Assembly: GCA_905221605.1 (NCBI GenBank)
Contig: CAJNDS010002430.1
Coordinates: 313,520 to 377,519 of the forward strand
Reading direction: 5' to 3'
Length of the DNA: 64,000 nt
Origin: Symbiodinium natans
Lineage: Eukaryota; Sar; Dinophyceae; Suessiales; Symbiodiniaceae
Shown here: positions 1-12,361 of the stretch, in pieces
Layout: each line of letters begins with the position of its first letter
Position numbering within the stretch: the first letter of the stretch is position 1
Position numbers and translations under genes: made by a program
The notes under the pieces: model-generated
The model's database searches: none
What the model was told of the DNA's origin: nothing
The model's input: only the letters and a program-made list of their open reading frames with translations

Positions 1-1364
1 CGACGTGCACAAGCCGAGGAGGCAGCTAACAGTTTAACAGTTTGGTGCGGTGGTGGGGGGAGTTCCTATTGGCGCTCTACTGTCCTGGCAAATGCAATGC
101 TTCTTACATGACATCAAAAGGCTGTCTTCTTGAAGGTTCAATGGTGCTTTGGGGAAGCTGTGTCGCAAGCGTTCCCAACAATGCTTGCTGACCCAAGATC
201 AAGACACCACCAATATGGCATGCCCCGCCACCCGCAGCTTGGTCTCAGGGTTGGCGTTGGGTTAAGGACCGGACGTGGGGAACTCTGCTAGTGGCGCTGC
301 TTGAGGAGGTGTACGCACCTAAAACCTTCCCCCGCGACTCGCGGCGAGATCTGGAACGGATGAGGTGTGCAGGATGCGAACTGGGGGGTGTGTCTGTGGC
401 GGTGTGCAGTATTGCCGCCGGACAATCACTTCCTTAATGTCTCGGGAGCCGTGTTCAATCGATTCAGTCCGTTGGTTCGGTTTCTTCAGAGCCTAGTGGT
501 TGGCATATGAAGCGATGATGGCGCAGGGTTCTTGACAGGCAACATGGAGGCAAGAGAAGTCCGGGGCGTGTCTTGGAGGGATGGGAACTCAGAGCCGAGA
601 TGAGTTGATCTTTCTCCTGTGAATGTTTGGCGAGACGGGAGTCGACAGCACTGCAGAAATGGTAAGCACGCAAGTACGAAACGCGCTGTCTTGGGCTACT
701 CTTTTTTGCTAGCACATACCGCAGCGTCGCAACTCATGGTTCACAGGATTCTCAATTTTTCGGGGTTCCGGAACTTCGTGTGCAGGCTGCGGACGGCCGT
801 AGCCCGGCCCTCAGACTTCTCCATCTGCGAACTGTGCGAATCTTTTCTTCCCTGAAAGCTGCGAGAGCTCCCCACTCCTCGCGATTTAATGGTTCTCGTT
901 TAGCTCCACGGTGTCGAACATGTCAAGGCCAAGGTTATTCAATCGCGATGGGGTTCCAAGCGTCACGGTCCCCTTGTTTTTCTTGCTGCCCGTGGGAACT
1001 CATTCTTTTTTCACACAACCTTTTCGCCCCCAACGTTTGTAACAACAGTCAAGTCAAAACTAAACCCTAAGCCTTAACCATAAGTGCTAAGCCCAAAGCC
1101 GGCTGCAGCAAGGGGTAAGGCTCACCGGAGGTTTCGAAGATCTTCAAAGTAGTCGATGTTCAAGGCTCCTGACTCACCCGAAGCCCCAACCCCAAGCCTC
1201 AAAACTCTCAACCCCGGACCCAAAACTCTCGACTCCAGACATCCCCAGGCCCAAGACCCTCAATTCCAGACCCAAAGCCCGAGAAAACCCTGAAATCTCA
1301 AAAGTAAAACCCGAAACCCGAAAATTCAAACCCTTTTTCCACTCTATAAACCCCACAAGTGAGG
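1..1364. other. Stretch without a supported gene
   Basis: Short open frames occur on both strands, but none shows a recognisable domain, a repeat shared with a real gene, or a convincing exon with splice sites. The last 300 bases are rich in degenerate CCCTAAA-like words, as in the introns elsewhere in the window. It could be the 5' side or an intron of the ankyrin gene that follows. Confidence 0.5.
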
Positions 1365-2480
1365 TCCCGACATCTTCGAGGCCATCCGGCGCGGTGACCT
1401 GGCTGCGCTGGAGGGCTGCCTCGAGCGGGACCCGGCCTGCGCGCGTTCCTGGCAGGGAGGCGCCAGGGGTGTCCTGGGCTGTAGGGTTTAGGGTTTAGGG
1501 TTTAGGGTTTAGGGTTTAGGGTTTAGGGTTTTTTGGGCCTTTTAGGGGGTTTAGGGGCCTGAAGTTTAGGGTCTAGGGTCTAGAGTTTAGGGTTCGGGGT
1601 TTGGGGTTTGGGGGAAAGGGTTGGGGGTTAGGGTTTGGGATTTAGGATATTGGGCTACCAGGTTTTGGGGGCTTGTAATTTGCCTTGAGGCTTGGCCTTA
1701 TATTATATGACCTGGGCCATCGTCATAAAGGTGAAGAGACGCAAACCTTCTGTATCGTCACACATCGCCGCTACTTCTTGGGTTTCTTCCGAGGGAAGAG
1801 TCCATGTTGTGTGGCTGATGTCTTGCTGGTGTTGGGGGTTTTTGCTCACCAGGGGGTGTCTGTCGTGGGCTAGGAGGGTCGATAGAGGAGGGTTCCTGAT
1901 GTTTGAGGCCATGCCCCGCCCTAGACGTCTGGAAGCTTGCCCTTGACTGCCGACGAATACCTTTAGAGAGCAGAACAGCACGAAAAGATTCTGCGAGGTT
2001 CTACAAAGATTCCCGGCTTCGTGGGTGCCCAACTGAACCCAAAAACCCTAAACCCTATAAACCCTAAACCCTAAACCCACTTCCCCAACGTGATCTCCCA
2101 GAGCCCGGAAAAGGCTGGAGTCCGCTACACCTAGCGGCCCAGATGGGCCACGCAGCTCTCCTCGGCCGGCTCCTGACACTGCGGGCGGATCCGTGCGCGA
2201 AGACCGATCGAGGCCTCGCTCTGGAACTCCAATCCTAACAAGAATAGTAATCGTAAAAAAGGTGGTGGAAACATTTAATAGTAATATCAGTAATATCTCT
2301 GAACGATCTCAGTAACAACAAGGAGCTGGGTATAGGATAGGGCTCCCAAATGTCCAAGGGGTTTGTGGCCCCTTCCCTTCTTTTTTCCACTGCGAGCCGC
2401 TGCGAGGTGTCACGCCCCTTCACGTAGCGGCCGGCAGCGGCAACCGTCAGGCGGAAAGATGTCAAGACCATCTGCGCCCG
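1365..2480 (+). CDS. Ankyrin-repeat protein, scattered exons
   Basis: Three exon-sized stretches encode ankyrin-type sequence in one direction. The first (about 1365-1460) follows an AG and reads PDIFEAIRRGDLAALEGCL, the usual first ankyrin helix pair. The second (about 2095-2225) reads GWSPLHLAAQMGHAALLGRL followed by LTLRADPCAKTDRG, a complete 33-residue repeat. The third (about 2403-2480) reads GVTPLHVAAGSGNRQAERCQ. Ankyrin repeats are protein-binding scaffolds, and nothing here shows the partner. The intron after the first exon begins with a TTTAGGG array at 1482, and the second exon is preceded by CCCTAAA words. A start codon and the 3' end were not found, so this is either a partial model or a decaying gene. 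The opening motif recurs at 10797, so the two loci are probably paralogues. Confidence 0.6.
1482..1530. repeat. TTTAGGG telomere-type array
   Basis: About seven perfect TTTAGGG units start directly at GTAGGG, a possible splice donor after the first ankyrin exon. Degenerate versions continue to about 1660. Confidence 0.9.
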
Positions 2481-2499
2481 AATCAAGCGCAGGGGTTTT

Positions 2500-5140
2500 G
2501 AAAATTGAGGGCCTGAGGGTTACAGACAGCTTGATGCCTGGCACCATATTTCGACTTTCTTTCTGGAGGGGTAAAATTTGGAGGCCCTGTACTCGGTGGC
2601 AGCTGTGGGATGCAGAACTGTTGGGGGCACAATCGTTGCTATGGCTTTGGCAGCTTTCTCCCCCAACATCAAGAAGCCTTATTGGCTCCAGGCTTCGAAC
2701 ATCTGGCCCGTAAAACCTACTGAGGTCAGCGCCACAAAGACCAGACCATGCGCCCCTACACCCCTGAAGTGTCGCTGCCATAGTTTTGGTTTGACCCGCA
2801 AGGGGAACAGCTGAAACCCGCCATGAACCCGAAACCCCGAAGTTGTTTTGAACCGAGCAGGGGGTGGTTCAGCTCGTTCAAGCACGCGCGAACCCAGAGG
2901 AAGAAGACCATTCAGGCCAGATGTCGTTGTGAATCAAACTTGCGGGAGCCCCTGATGAGGACCCTGAACCCTATACCCACCAAGCCTGCTGTTCTGAGTA
3001 GGTACATCCTTCTTCAACCTGTGAGGTAGGGCCCAGAGGTTCTAAAACCCCTCAATCAAATGTACAGAGCCTTCCATGACGGTGGGCTCCACAAAGGCCT
3101 GACAGGGTTTGGGTGTAGGGAAGCCGTTCTCACTTCGGGCCAGTTGTCAGGACCTGTTTTGAAGGAGTACTCAAACCACTAGAACTAGAACCCTAGAATT
3201 CAAGCCCAAAGGTCCCACTTTGTCACCCCAAACCCCTAAGGCCCCAAATCCCGACTTCAGAGAAAGTCGAACAGGGGAGCCCGACTCAACACCCGATAGG
3301 TGGATGCGGAACACCCGATAGGTGGATGCGGATTCTTTGGGTAGCCCCGGGTTCTGAGAAACCTGGAGGGTTTAGGGTTGAGGGTTTAGGGTTGAGGGTT
3401 CAGGGTTGAGGGTGGACAGTTTAGGGTTTAGGTTTGAGGGCTTAGTAATAGTGATACTCCACTGACCACCCTCAACTCTAAACCAGATTTCCAAGGCCTC
3501 CCTCCAGGGGCCCTTTGCAGGCTCTTGTTGGAATGAAAGCGAAGAAACTGCCAGGAGAGACGCCGTTGTCGCGCGCCCTTGACAGGGAAGATGACATGGC
3601 CCAGCAGATGATGCAGGCCATGTAGATGTGGTGTGAGGGCACAGGGTGAAAACCACAAGCCCTGCACCCTGAACCCCAAGCACTTGGGATCTTGAGTTTA
3701 GGGTTCGGGCTATGGGGCTTGATCTAAGTTGTGGGCGTAGGTTCCTAGCCGATAACAACGTGTCCCCCCCCCCCCCCCGCTTCGGAAATGGAACCCACAA
3801 AGACAGCCATACGGAGTTATTGAGGCCTGGTCAGGCGCTCCATGATACATGCTCGTTCTACGCTTCTCGTTCATTCTGGGAGTTCATCCAAGCTCACTCC
3901 TGCATACTCTGCACTTTCTGCAACCAGCGGTGGACGTGAGAAGCTGAGTATTACTGGCCCGGGACAGGCGGTTGAAGAGCCCATGGGCAGCTTCGCACCG
4001 CCTCCGCCACCTCCACTATCACAGGCCTCGTTTTGTGGAGGATGTAGCCTGGCTAAGAGAGAGCAGGAATGCATTCCTCAGGTCGAGCTTTTAAAAAATA
4101 TGATGGGACCACGATCTGCTTCGCCTCTGCATTCCTCAGGGCTTTTTGCGAAGATGCTTCCCCTGACATGCGCGGACCAGAGCAGCTGCAGGTCTCCCTT
4201 AGTGGCCCAAGTAGCTCCTCCTCATTGTCCTTTCATGCGATGAGTCTTCTTCCTTCTCAAAGGTGTGCTTCGATGGTCAGCGGAACCCCAAATCCAGAGT
4301 TGTGCAAAACCCGACAATGACTGGCTATAATCATGCGTGTGCAGGCGCTCCGAACCACTTCAGAAGAGGCTGTGCAGTGCTATGCAAGGCTATGGTCTAG
4401 AAAGGTTCCAGGTATACCAGTCGATTACAGGTCGTGAGCGATGGTTCTGGTTCTGTGATGGCTCGGGATTCTCATGGGACTCGGGAATACTTGTTGGCCT
4501 GCGCGGCGCTTCAGGTTGGCGGGCCGGCCCAAGCCACGGGAAGTGCGCGTCGGCGGTCCAAGCTGCGTACTTTCAGATTCCAGCCCATACGATCAGGCTG
4601 CAGATGCTGAAAGCGACTGCAGGTCGAGGAAGAAGACAGCGAGAGCAGCCGCTAGACCCGACACCTTGAATCCGCAGCGTAAGTGAGCTTGGGAGACCTA
4701 TAAGCTTGCTGGAGCACCTCTGAAGCCCTGTTTGCGCTTGTTAGTTGCGCTCGTGGGCATGTTGCCAAATGAAGCTTGGGTAGGGTGGTGGCAGCTGCTA
4801 AGAAGTCAAGAAGGCAGCAAAGAGAGGATTTTCCCCGCCCCGCCCAGCTGCAAGAAGCAGCGCAAGAGGGTATTTGAAAGGAGCCATGCAAGAGGGTGCA
4901 CTTGTTGGATCGTGAGCATGTTGCCAAGTGAGCCTCGGGTAGGGTAGCGTTAGCTGCCAAAACACCCAGAAGGCACCAAGGAGAGGGTTCCTCCCCTCAC
5001 CCACCCGAAAAATGCAGTGCAAAAGCTGCCCCTTGCAGTCTGATCGCGGGCATGTTGCCAAGTGAAGCTTGGGTAGGGTGGTGGCAGCTGCCAAAGCGCC
5101 GGTATACATGGATGTATACGACTAAAGGTCGCAAGTGATG
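2500..5140. other. Repeat-rich stretch without a supported gene
   Basis: No exon is recognisable here. The stretch holds degenerate heptamer words, a 21-base duplication at about 3289-3331 (unit ACACCCGATAGGTGGATGCGG), a poly-C run near 3765, and sequence at 3960-4390 similar to the 3' part of the ankyrin units at 8350-8570 (a CCTCCACTATCcCAGGCC block and an ACAAAACCCGAC block). It may be an old, decayed member of the tandem ankyrin array. Confidence 0.5.
4745..5097 (+). repeat. Imperfect repeat carrying GCATGTTGCCAAGTGA
   Basis: The block TCGTGGGCATGTTGCCAAATGAAGCTTGGGTAGGGTGGTGGCAGCTG occurs three times with changes, near 4752, 4913 and 5046. The copies are separated by related GAAGGCAnCAAnGAGAGG segments. 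Spacing is about 160 and 133 bases. I see no open frame conserved across the copies. Confidence 0.75.
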
Positions 5141-6259
5141 GGGTTTCGAGGTTCTCATGGGGACTTGGGTAGAAGTATATGTCAGGTATCAAGGTCTTGT
5201 TTCAAGTCGAGATTCGTTCTGCTGCTTAGGGCTTCGGTTTTTTGTCAACTGTCGTGTCTCGAGGTGAAGGGTCGATGTGATGCCTTGCAGACAGAGAAAA
5301 ATTGGTTGAAGTGGTTGCAAGTGCCTCGTTCGGACTCATTGATGCTGACGGTTTTGCAGTTTAGTCCCACAGCCGTGCAACGCGCGACACGTTAAGCGCA
5401 CTGCACCCGCAGCGCAGGTGTGCAATGCGTACATGGCCAGCGCCTTACATGTGTGAAAGTAGGTCTCGACAAGCCACGGGAAGCACTAGCCCGTTGCCCA
5501 TTGCTGAGGAAGCCGCAAGAAGTTGCTTGCTACTCAGAGTGCTGGGGTGTGAACACGATCATGATGCTTCTGCAGAAGTAGGACGGCGTAGGCCAAACTG
5601 CTAAATCGACTTGTCTGAGGCGCGGACCCCTTCGCGGCAGTCGACAGTGGTAATCTCGAGGCAGTTGAGGGCTGGCTTCTCCTCGAGCCCGAGTGCCTTA
5701 ACTCGAGCAAGAGTGGCCTGGCAAGCAGCATTCGCAGAAGCCTCCCTTGCAAAACCAGACGCGCTTCGTGGATGCCAGGGCAGTTAGAGGGACTGGTATG
5801 CGCTGGTGCAGCTCAAACCAAAGATGCCACCGAGGTGGATCGACGCTGCTGGAGCACGCGCGGAGATCCGGTCACGATGCCATCGTGAGCCGGCTATTGG
5901 AAGCCCGAGCGGATCCAACAGCAAGACCACAGACTGAGGCCGAAGCCTGTTCTGCAGAACCAAACGTATTCAAACATCAGCCATGCAGTTCAGACTAAAA
6001 GACCAAATGAGCAGACTTGAGCATCTGCATATGGCCCCCCACGTCTTTGGGAATTTTTGGAAGTCCGTAATCGGGCTGCAATTCCACCATGAGCATTCAA
6101 GACGACGGGACCATGGTACGTGCTTGTCACTTTCGCAGGCATTTTCTTGAGCATGAAGCACGAATACAGAGTTCTGCAAAACCCGACCCTGACCGGCCCC
6201 AAACACATGCATTGCAGGGGCTCCGAAACACACAAGAGGAGGCTCGGTTGTGTGCTCTG
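5141..6259 (+). repeat. Tandem ankyrin-gene unit 1
   Basis: This is the first of three consecutive long repeats. It begins at GGGTTTCGAGGTTCTCATGG and carries a shared non-coding half followed by two ankyrin exons (about 5621-5752 and 5823-5958). The same landmarks recur at 6260 and 7472. Identity to unit 2 is very high by eye, including the non-coding parts, which indicates recent duplication or homogenisation. Confidence 0.85.
5621..5958 (+). CDS. Ankyrin exons of unit 1
   Basis: Exon a reads ADPFAAVDSGNLEAVEGWLL and continues LEPECLNSSKSG, an ankyrin capping-type helix pair. It resembles the opening exons at 1365 and 10797. Exon b reads GGSTLLEHARRSGHDAIVSR then LLEARADPTA, a typical ankyrin repeat. 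Both are free of stops in the ankyrin frame. Splice limits are uncertain: exon a follows CTGAG, and exon b follows an AAAG. No start codon or terminal exon is evident within the unit. Each unit could be a small gene, a pseudogene, or an amplified exon pair of one long gene. Confidence 0.55.
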
Positions 6260-7471
6260 GGGTCTCGAGGTTTTCATGGGGACTTGGGTAGAATCATATG
6301 TCAGGTATCAAGGTCTTGTTTCAAGTCGAGACTCGTTCTGCTGCTTAGGGCTTCGGGTTTTTGTCAACTGTCGTGTCTTGAGGTAAAGGGGCGATGTGAT
6401 GCTATGCAGACAGAGAAAAATTGGTTGAAGTGTTTGCAAGTGCCTGTAACATGCTCGTTCGGACTCATTGATGCTGACGGTTTTGCAGTTTAGCCCCACA
6501 ACAATGCAACGCGCGACACGCTAAGCGCACTGCACCCGCAGCGCAGGTGTGCAATGCGTACATGGCCAGCGCCTTACATGTGCGAAAGTAGGTCTCGACA
6601 AGCTACGGGAAGCACTAGCCCGGTGCGCATGGCTGAGGAAGCCGCAAGAAGTTGCTTGCTACTCAGAGTGCTGGGGTGTGAACACGATCACGATGCTTCT
6701 GCAGAAGTAGGACGGCGTAGGCCAAACTGCTAAATCGACTTGTCTGAGGCGCGGACCCCTTCGCGGCAGTCGACAGTGGGAATCTCGAGGCAGTTGAGGG
6801 CTGGCTTCTCCTCGAGCCCGAGTGCCTTAACTCGAGCAAGAGTGGCCTGGCAAGCAGCATTCGCAGAAGCCTCCCTTGCATAACCAGACGCGCTTCGTGG
6901 ATGCCAGGGCAGTTAGAGGGACTGGTATGCGCTGGTGCAGCTCAAACCAAAGATGCCACCGAGGTGGATCGACGCTGCTGGAGCACGCGCGGAGATCCGG
7001 TCACGATGCCATCGTGAGCCGGCTATTGGAAGCCCGAGCGGATCCAACAGCAAGACCACAGACTGAGGCCGAAGCCTGTTCTGCAGAGCCAAACGTAGTC
7101 AGACATCAGCCATGCAGTTCAGACTAAAAGACCAAATGAGCAGACTTGAGCATCTGCATGTGACCCCCACGTCTTTGGGAATTTTTGGAAGTCCGTAATC
7201 GGGCCGCAATTCCAACGTGAGCATTCAAGACGACGGGACCATGGAACCTGCTTGTCACTTTCGCAGGCATTTTCTTGAGCATGAAGCACGAATACAGAGC
7301 TGTACAAAACCCGACCCTGACCGGCCCCAAACACATGCATTGCAGGGGCTCCGAAACACACAAGAGGAGGCTCGGTTGTGCAGGGCTGTGTTGGGCTACC
7401 ACTAAGATTCCAGGTACGGTATACGTGGATGTATGCGTCTAAAGGTCGTAGGCGACGCTTTTGGTGCTCTG
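6260..7471 (+). repeat. Tandem ankyrin-gene unit 2
   Basis: Second copy, 1212 bases. It carries the ankyrin exons at about 6750-6881 and 6952-7087 with the same reading frames as unit 1. It differs from unit 1 by scattered substitutions and an extra stretch before the next unit (about 7380-7460) with the ATACnTGGATGTATnCG words also seen upstream of unit 1. Confidence 0.85.
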
Positions 7472-8690
7472 GGGTCTCGAGGTTTTCATGGGGACTTGGG
7501 TAGAATTATATGCCAGGTATCAAGGCCTTGTTGCAAGTCGAGACTCGTTCTGCTGCTTAGGGCTTCGGGTTTTTGTCAACTGTCGTGTCTTGAGGTGAAG
7601 GGGCGATGTGATGCTATGCAGACAGAGAAAAATTGGTTGAAGTGTTTGCAAGTGCCTGGAATATGCTCGTTCGGACTCATTGATGCTGACGGTTTTGCAG
7701 TTTAGCCCCACAACCGTGCAACGCGCGACACGCTAAGCGCACTGCACCCGCAGCGCAGGTGTGCAATGCGTACATGGCCAGCGCCTTACATGTGCGAAAG
7801 TAGGTCTCGACAAGCTACGGGAAGCACTAGCCCGGTGCGCATGGCTGAGGAAGCCGCAAGAAGTTGCTTGCTACTCAGAGTGCTGGGGTGTGAACACGAT
7901 CACGATGCTTCTGCAGAAGTAGGACGGCGTAGGCCAAACTGCTAAATCGACTTGTCTGAGGCGCGGACCCCTTCGCGGCAGTCGACAGTGGGAATCTCGA
8001 GGCAGTTGAGGGCTGGCTTCTCCTCGAGCCCGAGTGCCTTAACTCGAGCAAGAGTGGCCTGGCAAGCAGCCTTCGCAGAAGCCTCCCTTGCATAACCAGA
8101 CGCGCTTCGTGGATGCCAGGGCAGTTAGAGGGATTGGTATGCTGGTGCAGCTCAAGCCAAAGATGTCACCGAGGTGGTTCGACGCTGCTGGAGCACGCGC
8201 GGAGATCCGGTCACGATGCCATCGTGAGCCGGCTATTGGAAGCCCGAGCGGATCCAACCGCAAGACCACAGACTGAGGCCGAAGCCTGTGCCGCAGAAAC
8301 ACGAAATCAGAGATTCAGACAAACAAAAACACAATTCCGAATTGAGTACTGCACATGACCGGGAACAGGCGGCGCCGCCTCCACTATCCCAGGCCCGAGT
8401 TTGGGGAATTTGTCGGGCTGCAACCCCAACGTGATCACAGAAGGTTCTTCTTGAGGATGTGCTTAAGCAGTCGACGGAGCCCCGAATCCGGAGTTGTACA
8501 AAACCCGACGCTGACCAGCTCCTAAATACGTTGCAGGTGCTCCGAAGCACATCAGAGGAGGCTGGACAGGGCTTTGGTCCAGTAAGATTCCCGAAGCAGC
8601 AGTCGGCAACCGATCGTAAGCGTGACATGTGCGCTCGTTGGGTATCATTGCAGGCGGTTTTTGTTTCTCTCAGGTAGCGTGGCACCCAGG
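7472..8690 (+). repeat. Tandem ankyrin-gene unit 3
   Basis: Third copy, with exon a at about 7962-8093 and exon b at about 8161-8298. Its 3' part diverges after 8300: it gains a segment with GGCGCCGCCTCCACTATCCC and a further block (8450-8560) related to 4270-4370. The coding frames remain open. Confidence 0.8.
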
Positions 8691-8859
8691 TGCCAAGTCA
8701 AAAGATGCATTCGGTTATAGTCTGCTGATAAGATGTGTGCAGGCTTAGGGTGAAAGAGCCCTCACGCAGACTGCGTAGCGTTGGAGGGGCCAAAACTGAC
8801 AGATGCGACAATGCTTCAGTAGTAGTCCCAGAATTCAAAACTCCGTTCTGGCATGGCCT

Positions 8860-9470
8860 GCCCACAGAGTGCAACGCGCGACGCGGCGGGTGCACCTGCA
8901 GCGCAGGCGTGCAACGCGTACATTGCCAGAGCCTTACATCTGTGAAGAACTATTCTCGGCAAGCTACGGCAAGGGCTAGCCCGTTTCCTATGGCCTCCTA
9001 TTGCTGAGGCAGCTGCAAGCTGTTGTGTTTGACTCAGAGTGCTGTGAGTGCGGTCATGATGCTTCTGCAGAAATAGGGCCGCATAGGCAAGTAGATCGAT
9101 TTAATCTGAGGCGCGGACGCCTTCGTGGCAGTCGACAGTGGTAATCTCGAGGCAGTGGAGGGCTGGCTTCTCCTCGAGCCCGAGTGCGTTAACTCGAGCA
9201 AGAGTGGCCTGGCAAGCAGCTTTCGCAGAAGCCTCCCTCGCATGACATGCGCGCTTCGTGGATGCCAGGGCAGTTACTGGTATGCGCTGGCATGCGCTGG
9301 TGCATGCTGGTGCATGCTGGTGCAGCTCAAGCCAAAGATGTCACCGAGGTGGATCGACGCTGCTGGAGCACGCGCGGAGATCCGGTCACGATGCCATCGT
9401 GAGCCGGCTGTTGGAAGCCCGAGCGGATCCGGATCCAACAAGAGCGCTGCCCGAGGCTGAGGCCAGGTGC
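8860..9470 (+). repeat. Divergent fourth ankyrin unit, truncated
   Basis: The shared sequence resumes near 8870 (GCAACGCGCGAC and a diverged GTGCAACGCGTACATTGCCAG). The ankyrin exons lie at about 9112-9243 and 9335-9470. The copy is more diverged than units 1-3 and has an internal short repeat, TGCGCTGGCATGCGCTGGTGCATGCTGGTGCATGC (about 9282-9318), just before exon b. Exon b ends in a duplicated GATCC. Confidence 0.7.
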
Positions 9471-10796
9471 ACCTCGGTTTTCGGGTGTTGGGTTCAGGGA
9501 GCGGTAGGGTGCTGTGGGAGGTTCCTTCTGGCTGTGGATTCTGGTAGTTGGAAAAGAAACTCCTGCTTGACAAGCTGTTCACAGGCGGCGCCGCCTCCAT
9601 CATCCCAGGCCAAGTGGGTATTTGGGGGACCGCTAGTCCTCACTTTAGGATCCGCCACTGAAAGCAAGGACCAACCGGGATTTTCGTATTTTCACTGAAA
9701 TTCTCAGACAGGGTGCTGGCAAAAAAGGCCCATGAGGTGGGGCTGTAGTAACGCAACCCAAACCAGGGGGCTGGGGGCAGGTGGAATGGAGGCCCAAAAC
9801 GAAAGGCCGAGCTCAGGGACTATCTGTGTGGGGGGGGAGGGGGTGGGTGCGGCGGCCCCTATGGCAGGCTGAAGTGCCCCCTGGTCCTGATGCACTGTCT
9901 GCTCCCGGACACTTGTCCGCTAGGGGGGTACCCATGTCAGGCCAAACCGTGCAAAATAAAGGGGTGCAAGAGCTGCTGAGCTGTGGGGAGGGGATTAGAG
10001 GTGGGGTGCCTGCTTTGTGCTACCCAGACACCGACGGCCCAAGGCCTCGGCGGATATTAGTTCGGGGAGGGCTCCGAGTGCGCGTTGCTAACCCCCCAAA
10101 ACGCTAAACCCTTGCCTCGGAAGTTCTGGGGGGAGGTTTGTACCAAGGAGATCCAAGGAGTGGAACCATGAGGAAGTCTAGACGAGCTGCACGCGAAATG
10201 AGCTCAAAGCAATAAAAGCCCCGTAAGTCACATGCAACGAAGGGTTTTTAGGGGATCAACCCCTCCACTCACATGTGCTCGCGGTGCTCGCTCGCGTACT
10301 TCGCCTTGGGTCAGCGCAGGCGAGCGGTGGCTACGCTGCCTTCGCCTCATGATCCATGCACAGGGCTGACATGCAATGATGGAAAGCCTCATTGGTCCAT
10401 ACGGCAGCTATCAAACCTCACGTCTCTGCCTGGAGTCGGTGTTCCAGTTTCACAGCTGTCCTTCAAGTGGTCTTTCCGTGATTTTGTGGACGATTCTTGC
10501 ACTGAGGAGGCAGCAGCCGCCAGTGGGCATGCGGCGGAAGCAGCAGCCGCTGCCAGCTTCCGACCCAGGAAGTGTTGATGGAGATAGAAGAAAGTGTGTT
10601 CGGTTATGTATGGTTGATTAGACACAGATATGTACATATATTGTACATATACCAAGACTCATGTTCATGTGTGTTTTGCCTTGGGGGTCTTAGCTTTCTC
10701 CCCGCTGCGTTGCAATTGCACTTGTGGCGCTTTCTGCATTTGAACGTTTTTTGTGTTGTGTCTTGCAAGAACATAGAACAGAGTCGTGGGCTGAGG
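9471..10796. other. Stretch without a supported gene
   Basis: There is no recognisable domain. It contains a dispersed G-rich repeat near 9960-10085 ending in AAGGCCTCGGCGGATATTAG, which has a relative at about 54250-54330. A GCAGCAGCCGC-rich stretch near 10510-10560 could encode a short poly-alanine run, but without exon support. Confidence 0.5.
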
Positions 10797-12361
10797 CCCA
10801 GACATCTTCAGGGCAGTCGAGAACGGGGATCTCAACGAGGTCGCGAGCCGTCTTCTTGAAGACCCTGACGCAGTGCATGCCACTCGTGGACACTTGGCGA
10901 CACTCATGGGTTTACCAACTGTTTGCAGATCCAGCCGAGCAAGAATCTTGCCCGAAATCATTGACTGGAACTCGGGCAACTCCATACAGCCCCATAGTCG
11001 GAAGCACCGCGGAGGGAGGTCTTGAGAAACCCCATGTGTGGAGTCTCTGTGGTTTCTTTATGTCTGCCCATGCTCCCAATGCTCGTAAGGTGCAAGGACG
11101 CTCCTTCACGAGGCAGCGCTTCGAGGCCACCAGCAGGTCGCGAGCCGATTGCTGGAGGCCATGGCCCAGGCCGATCTGAATCTGAACCAAGCCGATGAGC
11201 ATGGCCGTAGCCTCAGATTTTGGCTATAACCTGCGAGGTCCTAATCAGGCTTCCAAAGGATTTTGCAGTATTGCTACTAGTAGGTTGCCCGCCGTGCTAT
11301 TGCTTAGGCTTAAACCCTTAACCCTAAACCGGCCCTAAAACCCCCAGGCAGGACCGCAATGCATCTCGCGGCTTCGAGCGGCCACGCAGCCATCGTGCGG
11401 GAGCTTCTGTTCCTGGGCGCAGATCCCGCAGCGCGGACTGCTCATGGCCGGGGTCTCAGAGCAAATGAGTAACAGTTAGATCTCCTCTGACCCCAGAACG
11501 CCTAAGCGGTACAAGCCCTCAACCCTGGCACGTCAGCCTAAGTTTTCAATCCCCCAGTCCAGATGCCAAGCGTAAGAGCGGCAGGATTTGCATTGAAGTC
11601 TTCACATAACGAGGTGCTCAAGGGAGTTCTTGCATGTAGGTCCAAGTAGAGACAAATATCATGCAGGTTACAGTTCTATTGAAATGTTACGCTGCCAAGT
11701 GTGATGTTTTCCGAGTATGTTCGGTCGAACCACAAGATGAGTGAACTACACCCCCTCGCCAACCCCTCTCCTCCTCGGCAAGCCGCGCTCTTCCCGAAAT
11801 AGGGATCCCTGCCTGACACATACATATATCTATACATATGTATATACATATTATATATATATGTATATATATATATGTATACATATATATATATATATAT
11901 GTATATATAAATATGTGCCACATATTTACATACATACATATACACAAGTTTGATACACATGTATACGGGTCATTGCAGGAACACGCCCAAAGAGCACACT
12001 TCATGGTTGGAAAGCAGTGAGCTCAAGTCGGAGACTTGAAGGCGACACGCCCCTTCACCTGGCAACTACGGGGCCAGTGACGGAGGGCAAGAAGGAGGTG
12101 CCGCAGCGCGTAAAAACCAGAAAGTCATGACTTGGGGTGCACCAAGAATTTTAGGGCCGAAGCCCCTAGACCTTAAACGGTGAACCCCTAACCCTTAAAC
12201 CCCAAAACCTTATAAGCCCTTAAACCCTAAACCCTGAACATGAAGTCCCCAAACCCTCCAAAAACCCCTCATTTCGGGCACCGTGAGGTGGTGCAGGTGC
12301 TGCTACAGGATGGGGGGGACCACCTTCTGGACTTGGCCAACGACCGAGGCGCCAACTTCAA
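10797..12361 (+). CDS. Ankyrin-repeat protein, third locus
   Basis: Five exon-like stretches share one direction. About 10797-10880 reads PDIFRAVENGDLNEVASRLL. About 11092-11215 reads RTLLHEAALRGHQQVASRLL and continues into QADLNLNQADEHG. About 11349-11465 reads RTAMHLAASSGHAAIVRELL then FLGADPAARTAHG. About 12033-12110 reads DTPLHLATTGPVTEGKKEVP. About 12270-12360 reads FGHREVVQVLLQDGGDHLLD. The consecutive ankyrin repeats make a scaffold protein likely. The opening exon matches that at 1365 and exon a of the tandem units. Introns contain CCCTAAA words and an (AT)n tract. No kinase, channel or other catalytic domain was seen; the start codon and 3' end were not located. Confidence 0.65.
11820..11945. 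repeat. AT/ATATGTATAC low-complexity tract
   Basis: About 120 bases of nearly pure purine-pyrimidine alternation (ATAT, GTATAC). It lies in an intron or spacer of the third ankyrin locus and yields spurious isoleucine/tyrosine open frames on both strands. Confidence 0.95.

Noticed and set aside
11676-12020. Isoleucine/tyrosine-rich open frames on both strands
   Set aside because: They are translations of an AT microsatellite.
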